From Oegoconia quadripuncta (taxonomy: Eukaryota > Arthropoda > Insecta > Lepidoptera > Autostichidae): 64,000 nt of DNA. Shown one piece after another: positions 23,760 through 34,852 of this stretch. Where the stretch lies: contig OX438758.1 in the NCBI GenBank assembly GCA_949316235.1, positions 2,887,772 to 2,951,771 of the forward strand, in the 5' to 3' direction. Below the pieces are notes generated by a model. That model made no database searches and was not told where the DNA came from. It worked only from the letters and a program-made list of their open reading frames with translations. The position numbers and the translations under genes are program-made. The first letter of the stretch is position 1. Each line of letters opens with the position of its first letter.

Positions 23760-24884
23760 CGTTAATAAATTGCCTTTTATCTCGCTTGCGCTTGCGTTGG
23801 ATCGCTAAATTTGGTACCACATCAGCGCTCTAGAAGGGGATAAGGGGATAAACGTCTAATGACAGATGTATGCGATTTACTATAATTTACTTCTGGGGCG
23901 CTTACGTGGTAACTACATTTATCTATCAAACTCGAATAAAAAATAAATAAAATAAAAAATTGTTTATTTTCTCACCACAAATGACGCATTACAAAGTGAT
24001 TTTAGGACTAGGTAATACATAGAACACATTTGTGGGAAGACTGGTGCCTGGAAAGGAAGAACCAGAATTACAGGTCACCAGAGGTCGAACATAGCGAGGT
24101 AAACGACAAATTATTAGCGATAACGTAAACATGGTGCGGCGACAGGTCATGCTTATACTACTGTCACCTCTGAGATGGTTCGACCACTTGGTCTTACCAC
24201 CTAGCTTGGTACTTGACGACTAGCCCTCAATTCTATAAAATGACACACCAAAAAACGCTTATGTGACGATTCCATGGTTGAGGTCTCACCTCAACCTTGA
24301 ACACTGTCGTAAGGTCAGTTAAGCCGTTTAGAATATATTTAGCTAACACAATTGGTTTTGGTTTATCTGCATGATATAATTGCTTGGTTTTTTTCTAATG
24401 TTCAGTGTATAGTTATTTTATATTACAAATCTCATTTTAGACTCTCTATTGAACTAGCAAAACCACTTTGCCCAAAAAGCGTAACCATGGCTGCAAATAA
24501 ATAAAAAAGCTACCAATTCCTCATATGCTTCTCACATCCGCTCGGTTCTGCGTGACTTTCGCCAAAAGCGGCCGTGAATAGGGTTGTCAAATTTAAACCA
24601 ATAACAAATCTATTAATTGTATAGTCGTACCAATGTGAAAATTAGGGTAAACGGTTACTGTCTTACTTCAAACTGTCAACGTCAGAAATAAACATAGTTT
24701 CGGGTTGTTACTTTAAAGGTATAATCAAAAAATAAAAACAAAAAGGAAACAAAAAAGTTTATTTTTCAAACCAGATTTTTTACCAGATTGAAACCACTTT
24801 TACATGTCTTAGCTTACTTAAAGCTGGTACAGGTGACTGCTAAAGGTATACCATCATGTTTCCTAGTGAACTGGATGTATTGCA
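23760..24884. other. Unassigned stretch
   Basis: No gene or family match recognised. Confidence 0.4.
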
Positions 24885-25330
24885 TTAAATATGTCTTGTA
24901 TAGAAAACCAAGAACCATGTTTCAGTAGTAGGTACAATGTGGAGCATGAACAACTGTCTAGTATCGGCATATAGTTGAGCTGTAGGGTATCGGAAAGGCT
25001 TTTTGGATAAGACTTTAAGAACCGCCCTTTGTGCCCTTTCCAGCTTAAGAAGAATAGCATTAGCTGCGCCACCCCAAGCCGATATACAGTAAGAAATCAT
25101 AGACTCACATAGGGCGAAGTAAACCATTTTAAGTGTGTCGATATCGGCCACATTTCTAAAGTTTTTGAAAACGAAAATTTGCTTTTGTATTCGGGCTATA
25201 AGTGTCTCAATATGCCAATTCAAATTCTGATCAATAAGTACACCAAGATATTTAGTATATGTGACTCTGTTGATAGATGGACATGAGCAAGTGGTCGTGG
25301 GGTTCAAGCACGGATTGGGCTTTGACATTC
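24885..25330 (-). mobile_element. Jockey-like LINE reverse transcriptase C-terminal fragment
   Basis: About 145 open residues on the minus strand include TKYLGVLIDQNLNWHIE, IQKQIFVFKNFRNV, LCESMISYCISAWGG and LERAQRAVLKVLSKKPF. This is the post-palm/thumb region of Jockey-type ORF2, from a family different from the 8.1- and 32-kb copies. The 3' end runs towards 24.7 kb. Both catalytic and endonuclease domains are missing. Confidence 0.85.
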
Positions 25331-25690
25331 AGGGCAGTTGACGGTGGTTGGTTCTTATTGACGTAACAGATTTAGTGTTCTGGGGTATACTTTTAGCTAC
25401 ATGATTTATGGGGTATATTTATAGCCTTTATAAGCCGTATATTTCGCAACTACCCTTACTGGAATAAAAATAATATTCATATCAATTATTAAATTTTATT
25501 AGTAGTGTCAACCCTATGATTGAAGGTTATTTTAGCGTCGCATGTTTTGCTTTTCGTGCATACTCCGCAGTGTGACTCCATATGTGCGGCTGACGTGTTG
25601 CCGTACAGTTAATTTTGACCATTGAGTCGTATCTGAACTGATTTCAGAATGAGATAGTCTGCAACCAGGGAGGAAAATTAGTTCAGTGCA
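25331..25690. other. Unassigned stretch
   Basis: No gene recognised. Confidence 0.4.
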
Positions 25691-25860
25691 AGTACATAGA
25701 TAGATAGATAAAAAGTTTATTGCATAAACTGGCACATATACAAGAGAGAAACATAAATACTATATTAACAAACAAGACATTCATGAAAACAACAAGAAAC
25801 ATACAATTTAACAAATACAAACAGATGTAAAGAAATATATCATAACAATAAAAATTTTCC
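25691..25860 (-). mobile_element. LINE-tail-like sequence with (ATAG)n
   Basis: On the plus strand (ATAG)n at 25697-25709 leads into 'aaaaagtttattgcataaac' and an A-rich stretch. This is the inverted form of a 'ttatgcaataaactttt' 3' end with a microsatellite tail. Confidence 0.45.
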
Positions 25861-26057
25861 CAATACCTTCAAGAGCTGCCGATTCATTTGTGGGCATGTG
25901 TGCAACAGTCATGTAACAAGGTCATAGCTCAGTGCATTAAAAATGCTCAATGAAGAGCAAGCACTGATTTTCAGCTATCACCCAGTGTTTACCCAAGTAC
26001 GTTTGTGATGTTTGGCCAATGTTGGTTAAAACCACAGAAAACTTACACATGTTTGAA

Positions 26058-26108
26058 GAAGCTATATTATAATATTTGATTTATTAATCAACATTATAAT
26101 ATAGCTTC
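26058..26108. repeat. Hairpin with 16-bp perfect outer stem
   Basis: Arms 26058-26073 and 26093-26108 ('gaagctatattataat' and its complement). An inner 6-bp stem (ttgatt/aatcaa) closes on a 4-nt loop. Confidence 0.85.
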
Positions 26109-26139
26109 TATACATAAACATACCTACATAAAGTCACTC

Positions 26140-26270
26140 CAGTGTTTCTTGCTTATTCTTCTCAGGGGAAAATTGCCTTTTGAACAAGCAGTAGCTTTAA
26201 AAATGTAAAATCTGACTATTTTAAGTGTACCCTGTGTACCTACAAAATATAGCATTTTTTGATTTTTTGA
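26140..26270 (+). mobile_element. LINE family L1, 3' UTR only
   Basis: 'gtttcttgcttattcttctc', 'gaacaagcagtagctt' and 'gtgtacctacaaaatatagc' match the L1 UTR at 11.7 and 34.3 kb. The tail is 'gatttttt'. Confidence 0.8.
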
Positions 26271-26275
26271 TTTCA

Positions 26276-26335
26276 CGCCTGTAGGTAGAGACCACAGACT
26301 TCCACTTGCTACTATCCTACGTTACATACCTAATA
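26276..26335 (-). mobile_element. RTE 3'-end fragment
   Basis: The inverse of the last coding bases of the RTE at 13.0 kb ('gcaagtggaagtctgtggtc' and 'tctctacctacaggcgtga' on the minus strand). Confidence 0.75.
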
Positions 26336-26647
26336 ATATAGCATATACTTAAGTGCCTACTTGAATGAGGTAAAGGGGTTGCAACTTGGCGCCTCAGGCC
26401 ATTTAGGGGAGCGAACAACGCCTACATCGGCCTCATCCTGTCGTTACCAAGGTTCCCAGGGCGAAATATATAGTGAAGGTCACATTAAGTATGTACTGTG
26501 ACGTCCTGACAGACACGATTGAACTCTTCTTACAATTTCCTTATAGCGTGGTTTTCGGCAGGTAAAAAGAACTATATCTTTCCGCTCTTCCCGCTGAGTG
26601 TTGTAAACTACGTCTATAGATTTATACCTACGTTTTGACGGCGAAGG

Positions 26648-27192
26648 ACTCGTCCGCAGCAGGGCTACTACAACTTAGCGCGACTCGAGTGACACAGAGT
26701 CGCGTGCAACATATCCTACATCTCTCAAAGCCGATTGGCGGTCAAGTTGACAGCTGTCAAGCGACGGCCAATCAGCTGCAAGAGACTGAGACTATGTCGC
26801 GCGCAACTCTTTCTCACTCGAATCGCTCTTAGGCCCGTATTAATAAACCATTCTCAAGATAAAGAACAGTCTTGTGACCGGTCTCAAGTAAACGTGTTGA
26901 TTAATAAACCTAACTTGAGACTTGAAAAGCATGTGCACACTCAAGCAGTACTCAATTGAGAGGTGCGCGTATTAACAAACGAAACTCAAGACTATCATTC
27001 ATTCGCCGGTGAGGCGAATACTTGAGAAGTGATCTCAACTGAGTAGACCTCAAGATTGGTTTATAAATTAGCACGGAGCTTGAGATAGCGTCAACTTCTT
27101 AAGACGTATCTCAGGTGATACAGCCTGAAGACTTGTATTGAGATTGGTTTATTAATACGGGCCTAAGTTGTAGTAGCCTTGCTGCCACGAGT
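26648..27192. mobile_element. Foldback MITE (outer) carrying a second MITE
   Basis: Long inverted termini begin ACTCGT at 26648 and end ACGAGT at 27192. The left arm has 'ggctactacaacttagcgcg' and 'actcgagtga'. The right arm, on the far side of the inner element, completes it with 'taagttgtagtagcc'. The arms pair over about 80 bp, down to 'ccgattggc' / 'gccaatcagc'. Without the inner element this is about a 205-bp palindrome-like MITE. Confidence 0.8.
26829..27166. mobile_element. MITE H (inner), TA target duplication
   Basis: The termini GGCCCGTATTAATAAACC and its complement are each bordered by TA. The body is rich in 'cttgag' and 'ctcaag' words. A second copy is at 53547-53870. The TA duplication and terminal inverted repeats fit a non-autonomous Tc1/mariner-type element. 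Confidence 0.85.
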
Positions 27193-27230
27193 AAATTTCA
27201 TGTACATGCCCATTGTATGCTGAATAAATG

Positions 27231-27260
27231 TTTTTCTTTCTTTCTTTCTTCTTTCTTTAT
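27231..27260 (+). repeat. (TTTC)n microsatellite
   Basis: An imperfect run of TTTC/TTC units. Confidence 0.85.
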
Positions 27261-27264
27261 TTCG

Positions 27265-27385
27265 ACAGGTGAACCGTGGATTTTGTTTCAAGAAAACTAT
27301 TAATGTTTGGTACTCCCAAGGGCTTATCTTTGGAATAGCTTTGACCACTCCATTTGGGATAAAGGTCGTGACATTATGAACCGAG
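27265..27385 (+). repeat. Family M repeat
   Basis: 'aggtgaaccgtggatttt', 'taatgtttggtactcccaag' and 'ttgggataaaggtcgtgac' are shared with 32670-32905 (inverted) and 35065-35480. Confidence 0.7.
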
Positions 27386-27734
27386 TTAACTAGAAGGAAT
27401 TATTTTTCGTAGTATAATCAAACTTGGTTATCTACAAGGAACAAGGGTATGTAATGCACTGGTGGTGTAAGCAGTGACGCAGTGTTTTCCGACCATCAAA
27501 AAGACAAATAACTTAGTATTGCTCATCCGGGGCACTTGCCTTTTTCACCTCCTCCGGCTGCTGCAGTTTGGACAACAGTTGTATCACATAACAAAAATAT
27601 TGTCTAATGGTATAATGTTTGAAATCTGGAGTTGCTTGCGGAGGCTTTGGCTGCATGTTCAGAGATCTACGCCTTATAGACCAGATCCCACCTCCGCTCT
27701 CCTCCCACTGTAACTCCTGTAAGCCCGGATCAAC

Positions 27735-27815
27735 AGTGGTACTCTACACGGTGTCTACTGAAGGTAGACGGTGCCACACGTGCCTCTATTGCTACCTTGG
27801 ACCCCAGACTAATTA
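27735..27815 (-). repeat. Family G repeat, inverted
   Basis: 'ctactgaaggtagacggtgc' and 'attgctaccttggaccccag' are the complement of the copies at 18.3 and 50.7 kb. Confidence 0.7.
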
Positions 27816-27847
27816 ACTCGCGAATGTCAATAGTATGGTATCACATA

Positions 27848-27990
27848 GTGGTATCAGACACTTTATCATCATTATATCAGCCGAAATCGTCGGTTCTCCT
27901 CGTAGGACCATGTTGCGTCTACCTTTCCGACCCAACGGCCAACGCCCGAATTGCCACTTAAGTTTGGCAATTTGGTACTTTGGTTCTCCT
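27848..27990 (-). mobile_element. RTE-like LINE C-terminal scrap (family R)
   Basis: On the plus strand 'tcatcattatatcagccgaa' and 'gacccaacggccaac' parallel the copy at 50250-50480, including 'attgccactta'. Only fragments of coding remain. Confidence 0.6.
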
Positions 27991-28024
27991 GTGGATCTCC
28001 TCACTTCTGATTAATCCAGCAGGG

Positions 28025-28405
28025 AGATTAATCCAACACAGTCGCAAAGTCGCCTGTCTCTCAGTTTTTTACAGGATGCATTTCGGGGAGTGTGCGTTGG
28101 AATTACATAATCTTATTCCACCGTCACCATTCCATCTTTGGACCACTAGGCGTGGGGGGGATTCCACCCGTATATAGTTAATATACCGAAAATTCGCACT
28201 AACAAGTTCGATTCTTCATTCATCATCCGAACAGCCAAGGCATGGAACTATCGGCGTCAGTCTTTCCTGAATCCTACAACCTTGGGATCTTCAAGAGCAG
28301 AGTGAATAGGCATTTACTGGGATCGCGTGCTTCATCTTCGACTACATCGTCACTTTCCATCAGGTGAGATTATGGTCAAACGCGAATCCAGTCATACATA
28401 AAAAA
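28025..28405 (+). mobile_element. LINE family I, 3' end
   Basis: It contains the coding phrase HFGECALELHNLIPPSPFH, a broken middle, and 'FKSRVNRHLLGSRASSS'. The 3' UTR ends 'catcaggtgagattatggtc' ... 'cagtcatacat' and an A-tail. It is close to the copy at 59100-59477. Confidence 0.85.
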
Positions 28406-28884
28406 AAGGGAGACTCCGCGCATAGCTCTCTCGAGTGCCCTTTGGGTGATGTTGAGCATTGTTATAAGGCCCATAATGTGCAACCATATTTCAGTTCCAT
28501 ATGTTATTAATTGGCACCTTACAAACTCACAATATTCGAATTCAAAGGCTGTTTAAATTTTTTTCATTTTTGATTATGATAAGAATACAACGATCCCATT
28601 TGTACGTCGCTGTTCATTATCGTTGTGTAGTCAGCAGGTGTTTATAGCTTGAGTATAGTCGATTGTAGATGATAGTAAAAGTTTATCGATAAGAAAGTCA
28701 GCGACCTTCATCTTATGCTCATCTCATTAAAGATAAAGCCACCCTTGGCTCACTCACGACCATCATACGTCTTAATTTGATAGAATTTCTTGCAAAAAAA
28801 TGTTTCGGATTACACGTCTCTTGACGTAGATGATCTATATCTCGTTTCATTCTGTGCATCGGTTTAGCTGTTGTTGTGATTTTT

Positions 28885-29002
28885 TTAAATTTATTTATCA
28901 AACATTTGCAAAAAAGGCTTATTACTAAATTTGTGACTATCAGAATGACAAGCATGCTTGGTGTACTTCGACCAGCTCCCAAATTATAAAAATGTATGTA
29001 AA
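28885..29002 (+). mobile_element. L1-related LINE, 3' fragment
   Basis: 'ttatttatcaaacatttgc', 'aaaaaaggcttattac' and 'gcatgcttggtgtacttcg' parallel the copy at 14.0-14.16 kb. Confidence 0.6.
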
Positions 29003-30234
29003 TAGCCAGTATGCCCAATCTATTACCGCTTCGAAAAAATCTCTGAGGGATAAGTTACTTCCACCTATACATGTTTTTCTTTTTAGTATCTCTACGAAAG
29101 CTGCACATAAAAATAGAATCCGCTCTCTCTTCAATCAATAAATCGATTTACGCATTACCGAAACCTAATAATGGGTAGTTGTTTCTGTTTACTATTTATT
29201 AGTGGCCCCTCCGTCGAGATCCAGGGACGTGACTAAGTGAAATTCCGTAACGAATACAAACATCATCCCGAAACCGAGCCTGGCCCAAATTTGTACAACA
29301 AAATCTAATAAAGCACGGTACAAGTGCAAGGGCAGAACGGATATCAGTACCAACAGCAATATCACGTAAAAAAAATTGCTTTCGAACGCTAAATTTACGT
29401 GTCTGATGCTAAAAGTCTCAGGATTGAGATCGAGTCTCACTCTCAATAATATTATTATATATTTGATACTGTTCAAATTCAGATTAGACGGAAGAAATAG
29501 AATAATCTCAAGTATCATTCTATTAGTTTTTCTCAGTCTTGGGATAGTTTTATTAGTACGAGCCTTCTTTAATGTCTTGTTACACTTATATACAGTTTAT
29601 ATTTATATATGTATATGTGTGTGTGGAAAATAAATGGTATTAATGATAAAATTCCACATAGTGGGAACTCATCAATTTTGACATGTCAAAAACTGTGTTG
29701 AATAGGAACCATATAGTCCCGAAGGAAAAAAAAATCCATTATAGTTTAAAAGTTATTCGATATTTTAAGTGAGCATTCTGGCGTCACGTATTGCTGGGAT
29801 CCTCATTCTCATAAATAGTGCCACCGAAAAATGCTCCACAAACAACTAACTTTTATATTAACGCTATATGTATAACGTGAACTTTTATTAATTCCAACCT
29901 TTGAAATAGACACTTAAACAAAAACAATCATAATTAAAAAAATTTGAAAATGTGTATTTTACTATTTCGTTTTTGTAAATATGTACAAAATTCTCAGTGG
30001 ATTAATGAAATGTCCCGCTAGATTTTCCATTACCGTTAACAAAATATGATTAATGAATAAATATCAAGATAGTTAAAAAAAATTGACACAAAAATAATAT
30101 TCCTTGTCATCAAAGGGCATTTTATGGTACAGACCTATGCTTAGTACGAAGTTTGAATTAAACTAACTTTAGGTACTTACATAAGATTAAAATCTGTGTA
30201 ACAAATAATTTTTATTTTGTTTTTCTGTCTGTGT
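29003..30234. other. Unassigned stretch
   Basis: No gene recognised. A TA/TG-rich patch lies at 29585-29625. Confidence 0.4.
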
Positions 30235-30410
30235 CTTTTTTTTATGCACAATGAGTTAGCACTTGACCTCAATCACGCCTGATGTTAAGTGAAGATGAGT
30301 CCGAATTTGGAAGCGTAGTAACCCGGAAACCCCATCTTATTTGGACTTATCTTACAACAACCGGAACATAACAATACTATTAACATTGCTGTTTGGCGGT
30401 AGACTTAGAT
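30235..30410 (-). mobile_element. SINE-A, 3' half
   Basis: Inverted copy with the T-run at its left end and a body with 'ggaaaccccatcttatttgg'. It stops at 'ggtagacttagat' without its head. Confidence 0.8.
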
Positions 30411-31014
30411 ATTCAACTAACAACGATTTAATCAACTAAAACGAATCCAAGCGGTATATCCCCTGTTAATTTCGAGAGTGTAAACTGGAATTTTATTTAC
30501 ATTATGGCAACACTGTTAGGTACACAAGTTATCGCAATAAACACTTTATTGCGTTATCATACATACGCCGAAATTTTTGTAACGCGCCACACTCTATAAA
30601 GAGCAAGCAACAAAGGAATATTGCTCGTCATCCATCCAAGGAATCCTCTTGAATAATAAATCTGTGCGGAAAATTTACTGACAACAAAAAAAAACCATGC
30701 TGAAAAATCCCGCAGCCTAATTGGCGGGGAAGGGGAAGTAGATACATTTACTTGGCAGGTTGGTACACTTAGTTCCCTCATACCTAGACATTATGAGGAA
30801 ATGTTGGTTGAATAATTTTTATTAAAAACCACGAACTGCACCTTCACCTGAGGATTCTTGCGTTCTCCGGGACCGGCAAAGTCAACGGTACCATTTTGGT
30901 TCAATTCAAAATCTTAGCGTCGATCAAAATCTTGTAACGGTCTCCATAAAATGAGGAGGTCTAAATGTTGTCTGTATGTATTTTTATATATGTTCACCAA
31001 TATTTTTGTCAATT
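30411..31014. other. Unassigned stretch
   Basis: No gene or repeat recognised. Confidence 0.4.
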
Positions 31015-31323
31015 GTTAAGAGGGTTGTAGAGGTAAATACAGAATAGATCAAAAAATCACTCCGACCTGCACTCAAGAAGCCTAAAAGCTAATTATAAAT
31101 AATACCCTTGATGGGAATTATTTTCCGAAATTCCCAATTATAAAAAAGTGGACGTTTTTGTGAATAATTTCAAATTCTCGAAAATAACCTTAATTAAAGC
31201 TATTTAGTAATAATGTATTAGCTTTTATGCTTTTGGAGTGCAGATCAGAGCGATTTTTTTGATTTATTCCGTATTTAAAGATAAATCTTAATTTACCCAC
31301 TGGACGGAATAAGCCCTCTTAAC
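31015..31323. mobile_element. Foldback MITE P
   Basis: It starts GTTAAGAGGG and ends CCCTCTTAAC. Arms 31035-31095 and 31218-31283 pair at roughly 85%, including 'gatcaaaaaatcactccgac' on the left and its near-complement on the right. The left arm lacks about 27 bp that the right arm has. Confidence 0.8.
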
Positions 31324-31519
31324 CGACTTTTTTTTTGTTTGCTGGGGTTTATCACCAGGGTGGTCCCGTATAAATTTGGTTAAGAGCTGATGCTGCACTC
31401 CGGGGATAGAAAGTGGAACCTTACTGTAGTCGATTGTTTTAGAAATGTTTGGCGGTTCAATTAAGGATTACTCTTGTTACAAGTAAAATTAAAGAAAATA
31501 CCGCCCAATTGGTCACATA

Positions 31520-31805
31520 CCGGATGAGTTTTATTACCGTAAGAAAAAAATATGGCATATTAGGTAAGTGAAATAGAAGTTATTGGCACTTGTAACTCAT
31601 ATTTTCCCCAAATTTTCTTTATTTATTTGATTTAATGATGTAATTTATGTGGAATTGGCTTCAAACGCGACCGTCAAATGACACAATTAAAGCTTAATTC
31701 GACGATGGTTTTGAAAAAAAAAACTAACTTGGTATGACAATACCTTCTATTTAACTTACCTAATATGCCCTATTTTTTTCCTTACGGTAAAAAAAACTTA
31801 TCCGG
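31520..31805. mobile_element. Foldback MITE Q, TA target duplication
   Basis: It begins CCGGATGAG and ends CTTATCCGG, flanked by TA on both sides (31518-31519, 31806-31807). Arms of about 70 bp ('attaccgtaagaaaaaaata' and 'catattaggtaagt') pair at close to 90%. There is no coding capacity. Confidence 0.85.
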
Positions 31806-32092
31806 TATATCTATTCATTAAGAAAACAGATTCTTAATTGCATTGCAATGTAATCCTGTTTTCTTTTTCAGTAACAATCAAAAATGGACTTTATTGCAAT
31901 ATCTTAAGGATTGTACCGAATACTCGCGATCGCCGCTTCTGAACCTTTAAAGCTATATAGTGGTTGAAATGAAAGTAATCTTATAAAAATAATAAATGAA
32001 GGACGCCGGATGTCCAGTCTAAGCCGGCCTTCATTCGATCCATAATACAGTTCTGCTACAAGCTTATAGAACCAATTCCCTTAAGACGCTGC

Positions 32093-32658
32093 CGATGGTA
32101 TCATCCTTAATTAGCTTCAATATAATAGACTTATTCTTAATATAAGTAGTCTTCCGCGTGCTATTCGTGCCATTTATAAATTAGGACCTAGAGTGTCTCT
32201 TAGAGATAAGTTTAAGGAAATTAAAAAAAATATAACCTCATTCGCTAAAAATAGTGATAGACACAATGTCAATACAAGGAATAAGAACCAGTTAACCGTT
32301 TATATTAGCCGACTTCACAAAGTTAGTAAATCGTTCAAAGGGCAATGTATACGCTTTTATAATAAGGTTCCAGAAGACATTCAAAATTTGCCTTTAAATA
32401 AATTTAAAGCAATCATAAAACAGAAATTATTAGCAAAAGGCTATTATAAAATCACTGACTATTTGAATGGTAAGCAAGCATGGACATAGCTATCTTATTA
32501 TTCATAAATTATGAAATCACAAATTGTAACCCATAATCTGTTTAAAAGAGCAACCCTGGAGTTTCTTGCTCGTTCTTCGTTTAATTTAAATGTAATATTA
32601 ATAGTGACGTTTTCAAGTGATAATTTTATCCTATGAAATAAAATATTTTAATTTGATT
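32093..32658 (+). mobile_element. LINE family L1, C-terminal coding end plus 3' UTR (best copy)
   Basis: Upstream frames give AIRAIYKLGPRVSLRDKFKE, and the open frame continues to 32489. It includes RHNVNTRNKNQLTVYISRL, FKGQCIRFYNKVPEDIQNL, LAKGYYKITDYL and a final AWT. These are standard C-terminal landmarks of Jockey/CR1-type ORF2 in insects. The frame is intact after an internal deletion between 'FKEIKK' and 'FAKNSDRHN'. The UTR holds 'gagtttcttgctcgttcttc'. The ATG at 32193 is internal and not a native start. Confidence 0.88.
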
Positions 32659-32669
32659 TGTTCTGAGGG

Positions 32670-32905
32670 CGATAGGTCATGACTACTTTTTAACCGGCTC
32701 CAAAAATGGAGGAGGCTCTATGTTCATGCACAACCTTTATCCCATATGGGGTGGTCAGAGCTATCCCAAACAATAGTATTGGGGTGTTCCAAACATTTAG
32801 AGTTTAATGATAGAAACAACATCCACGGTTCACCTTATGAAATATAAGGAAATGCACACGTGACAGGGGTGAGCCCATCGCCGTTGAAACGTGCAAATCT
32901 ATTGA
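32670..32905 (-). repeat. Family M repeat, longest copy
   Basis: On the plus strand 'atcccatatggggtggtcag', 'ccacggttcacctta' and 'cccatcgccgttgaaacgtg' match, inverted, the copies at 27.3 and 35.1 kb. It serves as the uninterrupted reference for the 35-kb copy. Confidence 0.75.
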
Positions 32906-33180
32906 TGGTTTTCGGTGGAAATGTAACGAGACGCCATGCGACTCGTTGGTTCTCTTTTTGCAGTATTCTCCTTGTTTGTTTCTTTTTCGGTTAAGTCATA
33001 ATATTTCATATATTTTCAATCAATAAATTCAAAATTTGAACTCTGCCTGTTCTCTCTCTCTCTTTCAGTGTAGCTTTTTGTTTAGTCAGTTCGTGATTTG
33101 CCCTTGAAAAGATTGGACGTGTATTTTTCTCTTATTTTTATTAAAGAAAACTAAAAACTAACATAAATTCTGTTTATTCA

Positions 33181-33420
33181 GTATAAATAAATAAATAAAT
33201 ATTTCGGACACTTACACCAATCATCTAGTCCCAAACTAAGCAAAGCTTGTGCTATGTATACTAGATAACGGATAAACATACATAAATATTTATATAAACA
33301 TCCATGACTCGGCAATAAATGTTCGTATTCATCACACAAACATTTACCACTCGCGGGATTCGAACCCGCAACCGTTGGTTTCGCTGCCAGGGTCACTATC
33401 CACTTCACCAACCGGTCGTA
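33181..33420 (-). mobile_element. SINE-C, near full length
   Basis: The minus strand has the tRNA-like head 'ccggttggtgaagtggatag', B box 'gggttcgaatcccgcgag', 'gagtcatggatgtttatata' and 'gactagatgattggtgtaag'. It differs from SINE-B beyond the head. Confidence 0.82.
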
Positions 33421-33479
33421 GTATAAAAGTTATTTTAAATATTTCAACGAGTTATTTGTTTATGTGATACCTTTTAATA

Positions 33480-33690
33480 TTATAAGTTGTCACTGACAAC
33501 GATTTCCAAAGATTTCCGCCGGCTCATCTTCGTCTGTCGTTTTCTACATACTGTGGCCTACTCCTGGACATCCTCTACAGCACTGGGAGTAGTGCTTCAG
33601 AAAGTCCCTTAGTCGCCTTTCACGACACCTACGGGAAGAGACGGGTTGCTTCTATTCTATTTGAGTACCGAAACCACACAGCACCTATGT
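33480..33690 (-). repeat. LINE-like repeat with 'cgcctttcacgacacctacgg' end
   Basis: 'agtcgcctttcacgacacct' and 'cgggaagagacgggttgc' recur inverted and in part at 34985-35045. Similar stubs occur near 19605 and 62425. It is likely a LINE 3' end. Confidence 0.5.
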
Positions 33691-33805
33691 TCATCTGTAT
33701 GTATTTATTTCATGTATTTGTATTTATTATACTCATTTTTTTGTCTATCGTTAGCCGATTTTAATCCGGAAATACACCCGAATAGTAAGTAATTAATTGT
33801 ATACT

Positions 33806-34400
33806 TTGATGGCTTTTCCGTAGCAGGACTTTTTGAAAATAATATATGACAATAAAAAAAATTTGCGTCATTTATGAAAAAATAGTGATGACATGATGTC
33901 AATACAAGAAATAAAGATAAACTTGCAGGTCATGTAGGCCGACTCCGCAAAACCAGTAATTCATTCAGAGGGCTACGCATACGTTTTCACAATAAGGTTC
34001 CCATTGGTGTACAAAATCTTCAATCATCAATCAAATACGCTTAATTGTTTAAATACGGAAGACACATTTAAATATCTTATAGAAACTACAAATTCTTTCA
34101 ATAAATTTAAAGATTCTTTAATACAGAAACTTATTAAGAAAGCATATTATAAAATTTCAGACTATTTGGATGATAATGAATCATGGACGTAACCAGCTCG
34201 TTCGCATGCCAGGCTATTTCACAATTAATAATGCAATATTATTATGCCTTTTTGTCATATAAAAAGCAACCCCTCGAGATTTTTGCTTGTTCTTCTCAGG
34301 GGAAAATTGCCTTTTGAACAAGTTGTAGCTTGAAAAATGTAAAATCTGACAATTTTAAGTGTACCCTGTGTACCTACAAAATAAAGCATTTTTAACGATG
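33806..34400 (+). mobile_element. LINE family L1, 3' end with internal rearrangement
   Basis: The first half (to about 33990) corresponds to 'NKDKLAGHVGRLRKTSNSF' and 'RFHNKVP'. The second half (34090-34190) gives 'FKDSLIQKLIKKAYYKISDY' and LDDNESWT with a stop, then the UTR to 'acaaaataaagcattttt'. The 33990-34090 join looks like a recombination or template switch between two subfamilies. Confidence 0.78.
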
Positions 34401-34790
34401 ACTGATTGTTTTGCCAATTATTATAGCGATATATTATCGTGTTTCTTGAAGTATTGTCGCACTGTAATTCAGCATAGCAATTTGTTCGATGCGAACGCGC
34501 GACTATATCGGGCGATATCAGAAGAAACGATGAGCATGTACAATGGTAATCCGAATTATACTTACTCCGAAGAACGGTTGACGGTAATACTCGTACTTGA
34601 TTGTTTGTGTGTTAAGCCTCTCCTGTCTTCAATTGAAAACAACTGGGACCGACTGTTTAATGTGTACTCCGAAGCACGGGAACACTCGTTTTAAAATGTC
34701 GCTAATGTTCACCCAAGGACTGACCGCGCCCAACGTTACTTAACTTCGCTGATCGATACCGAATAGTGAATGCTGTTGCGGAGTAATTAG
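34395..34790 (+). repeat. Interspersed repeat with a 111-codon open frame
   Basis: It begins right after an L1 tail. The frame 34359-34694 starts inside that tail. Its part from MTDCFANYYSDILSC to AREHSF has no family I recognise. The nucleotide segment near 34620-34770 recurs at 11060-11230, so it belongs to a repeat and not to a unique gene. Confidence 0.45.
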
Positions 34791-34852
34791 TATAGCTTAC
34801 TATCCCAAAGAAGCATTCGCTTAAATTAGACACACCAATTGCATTGGTAGCA

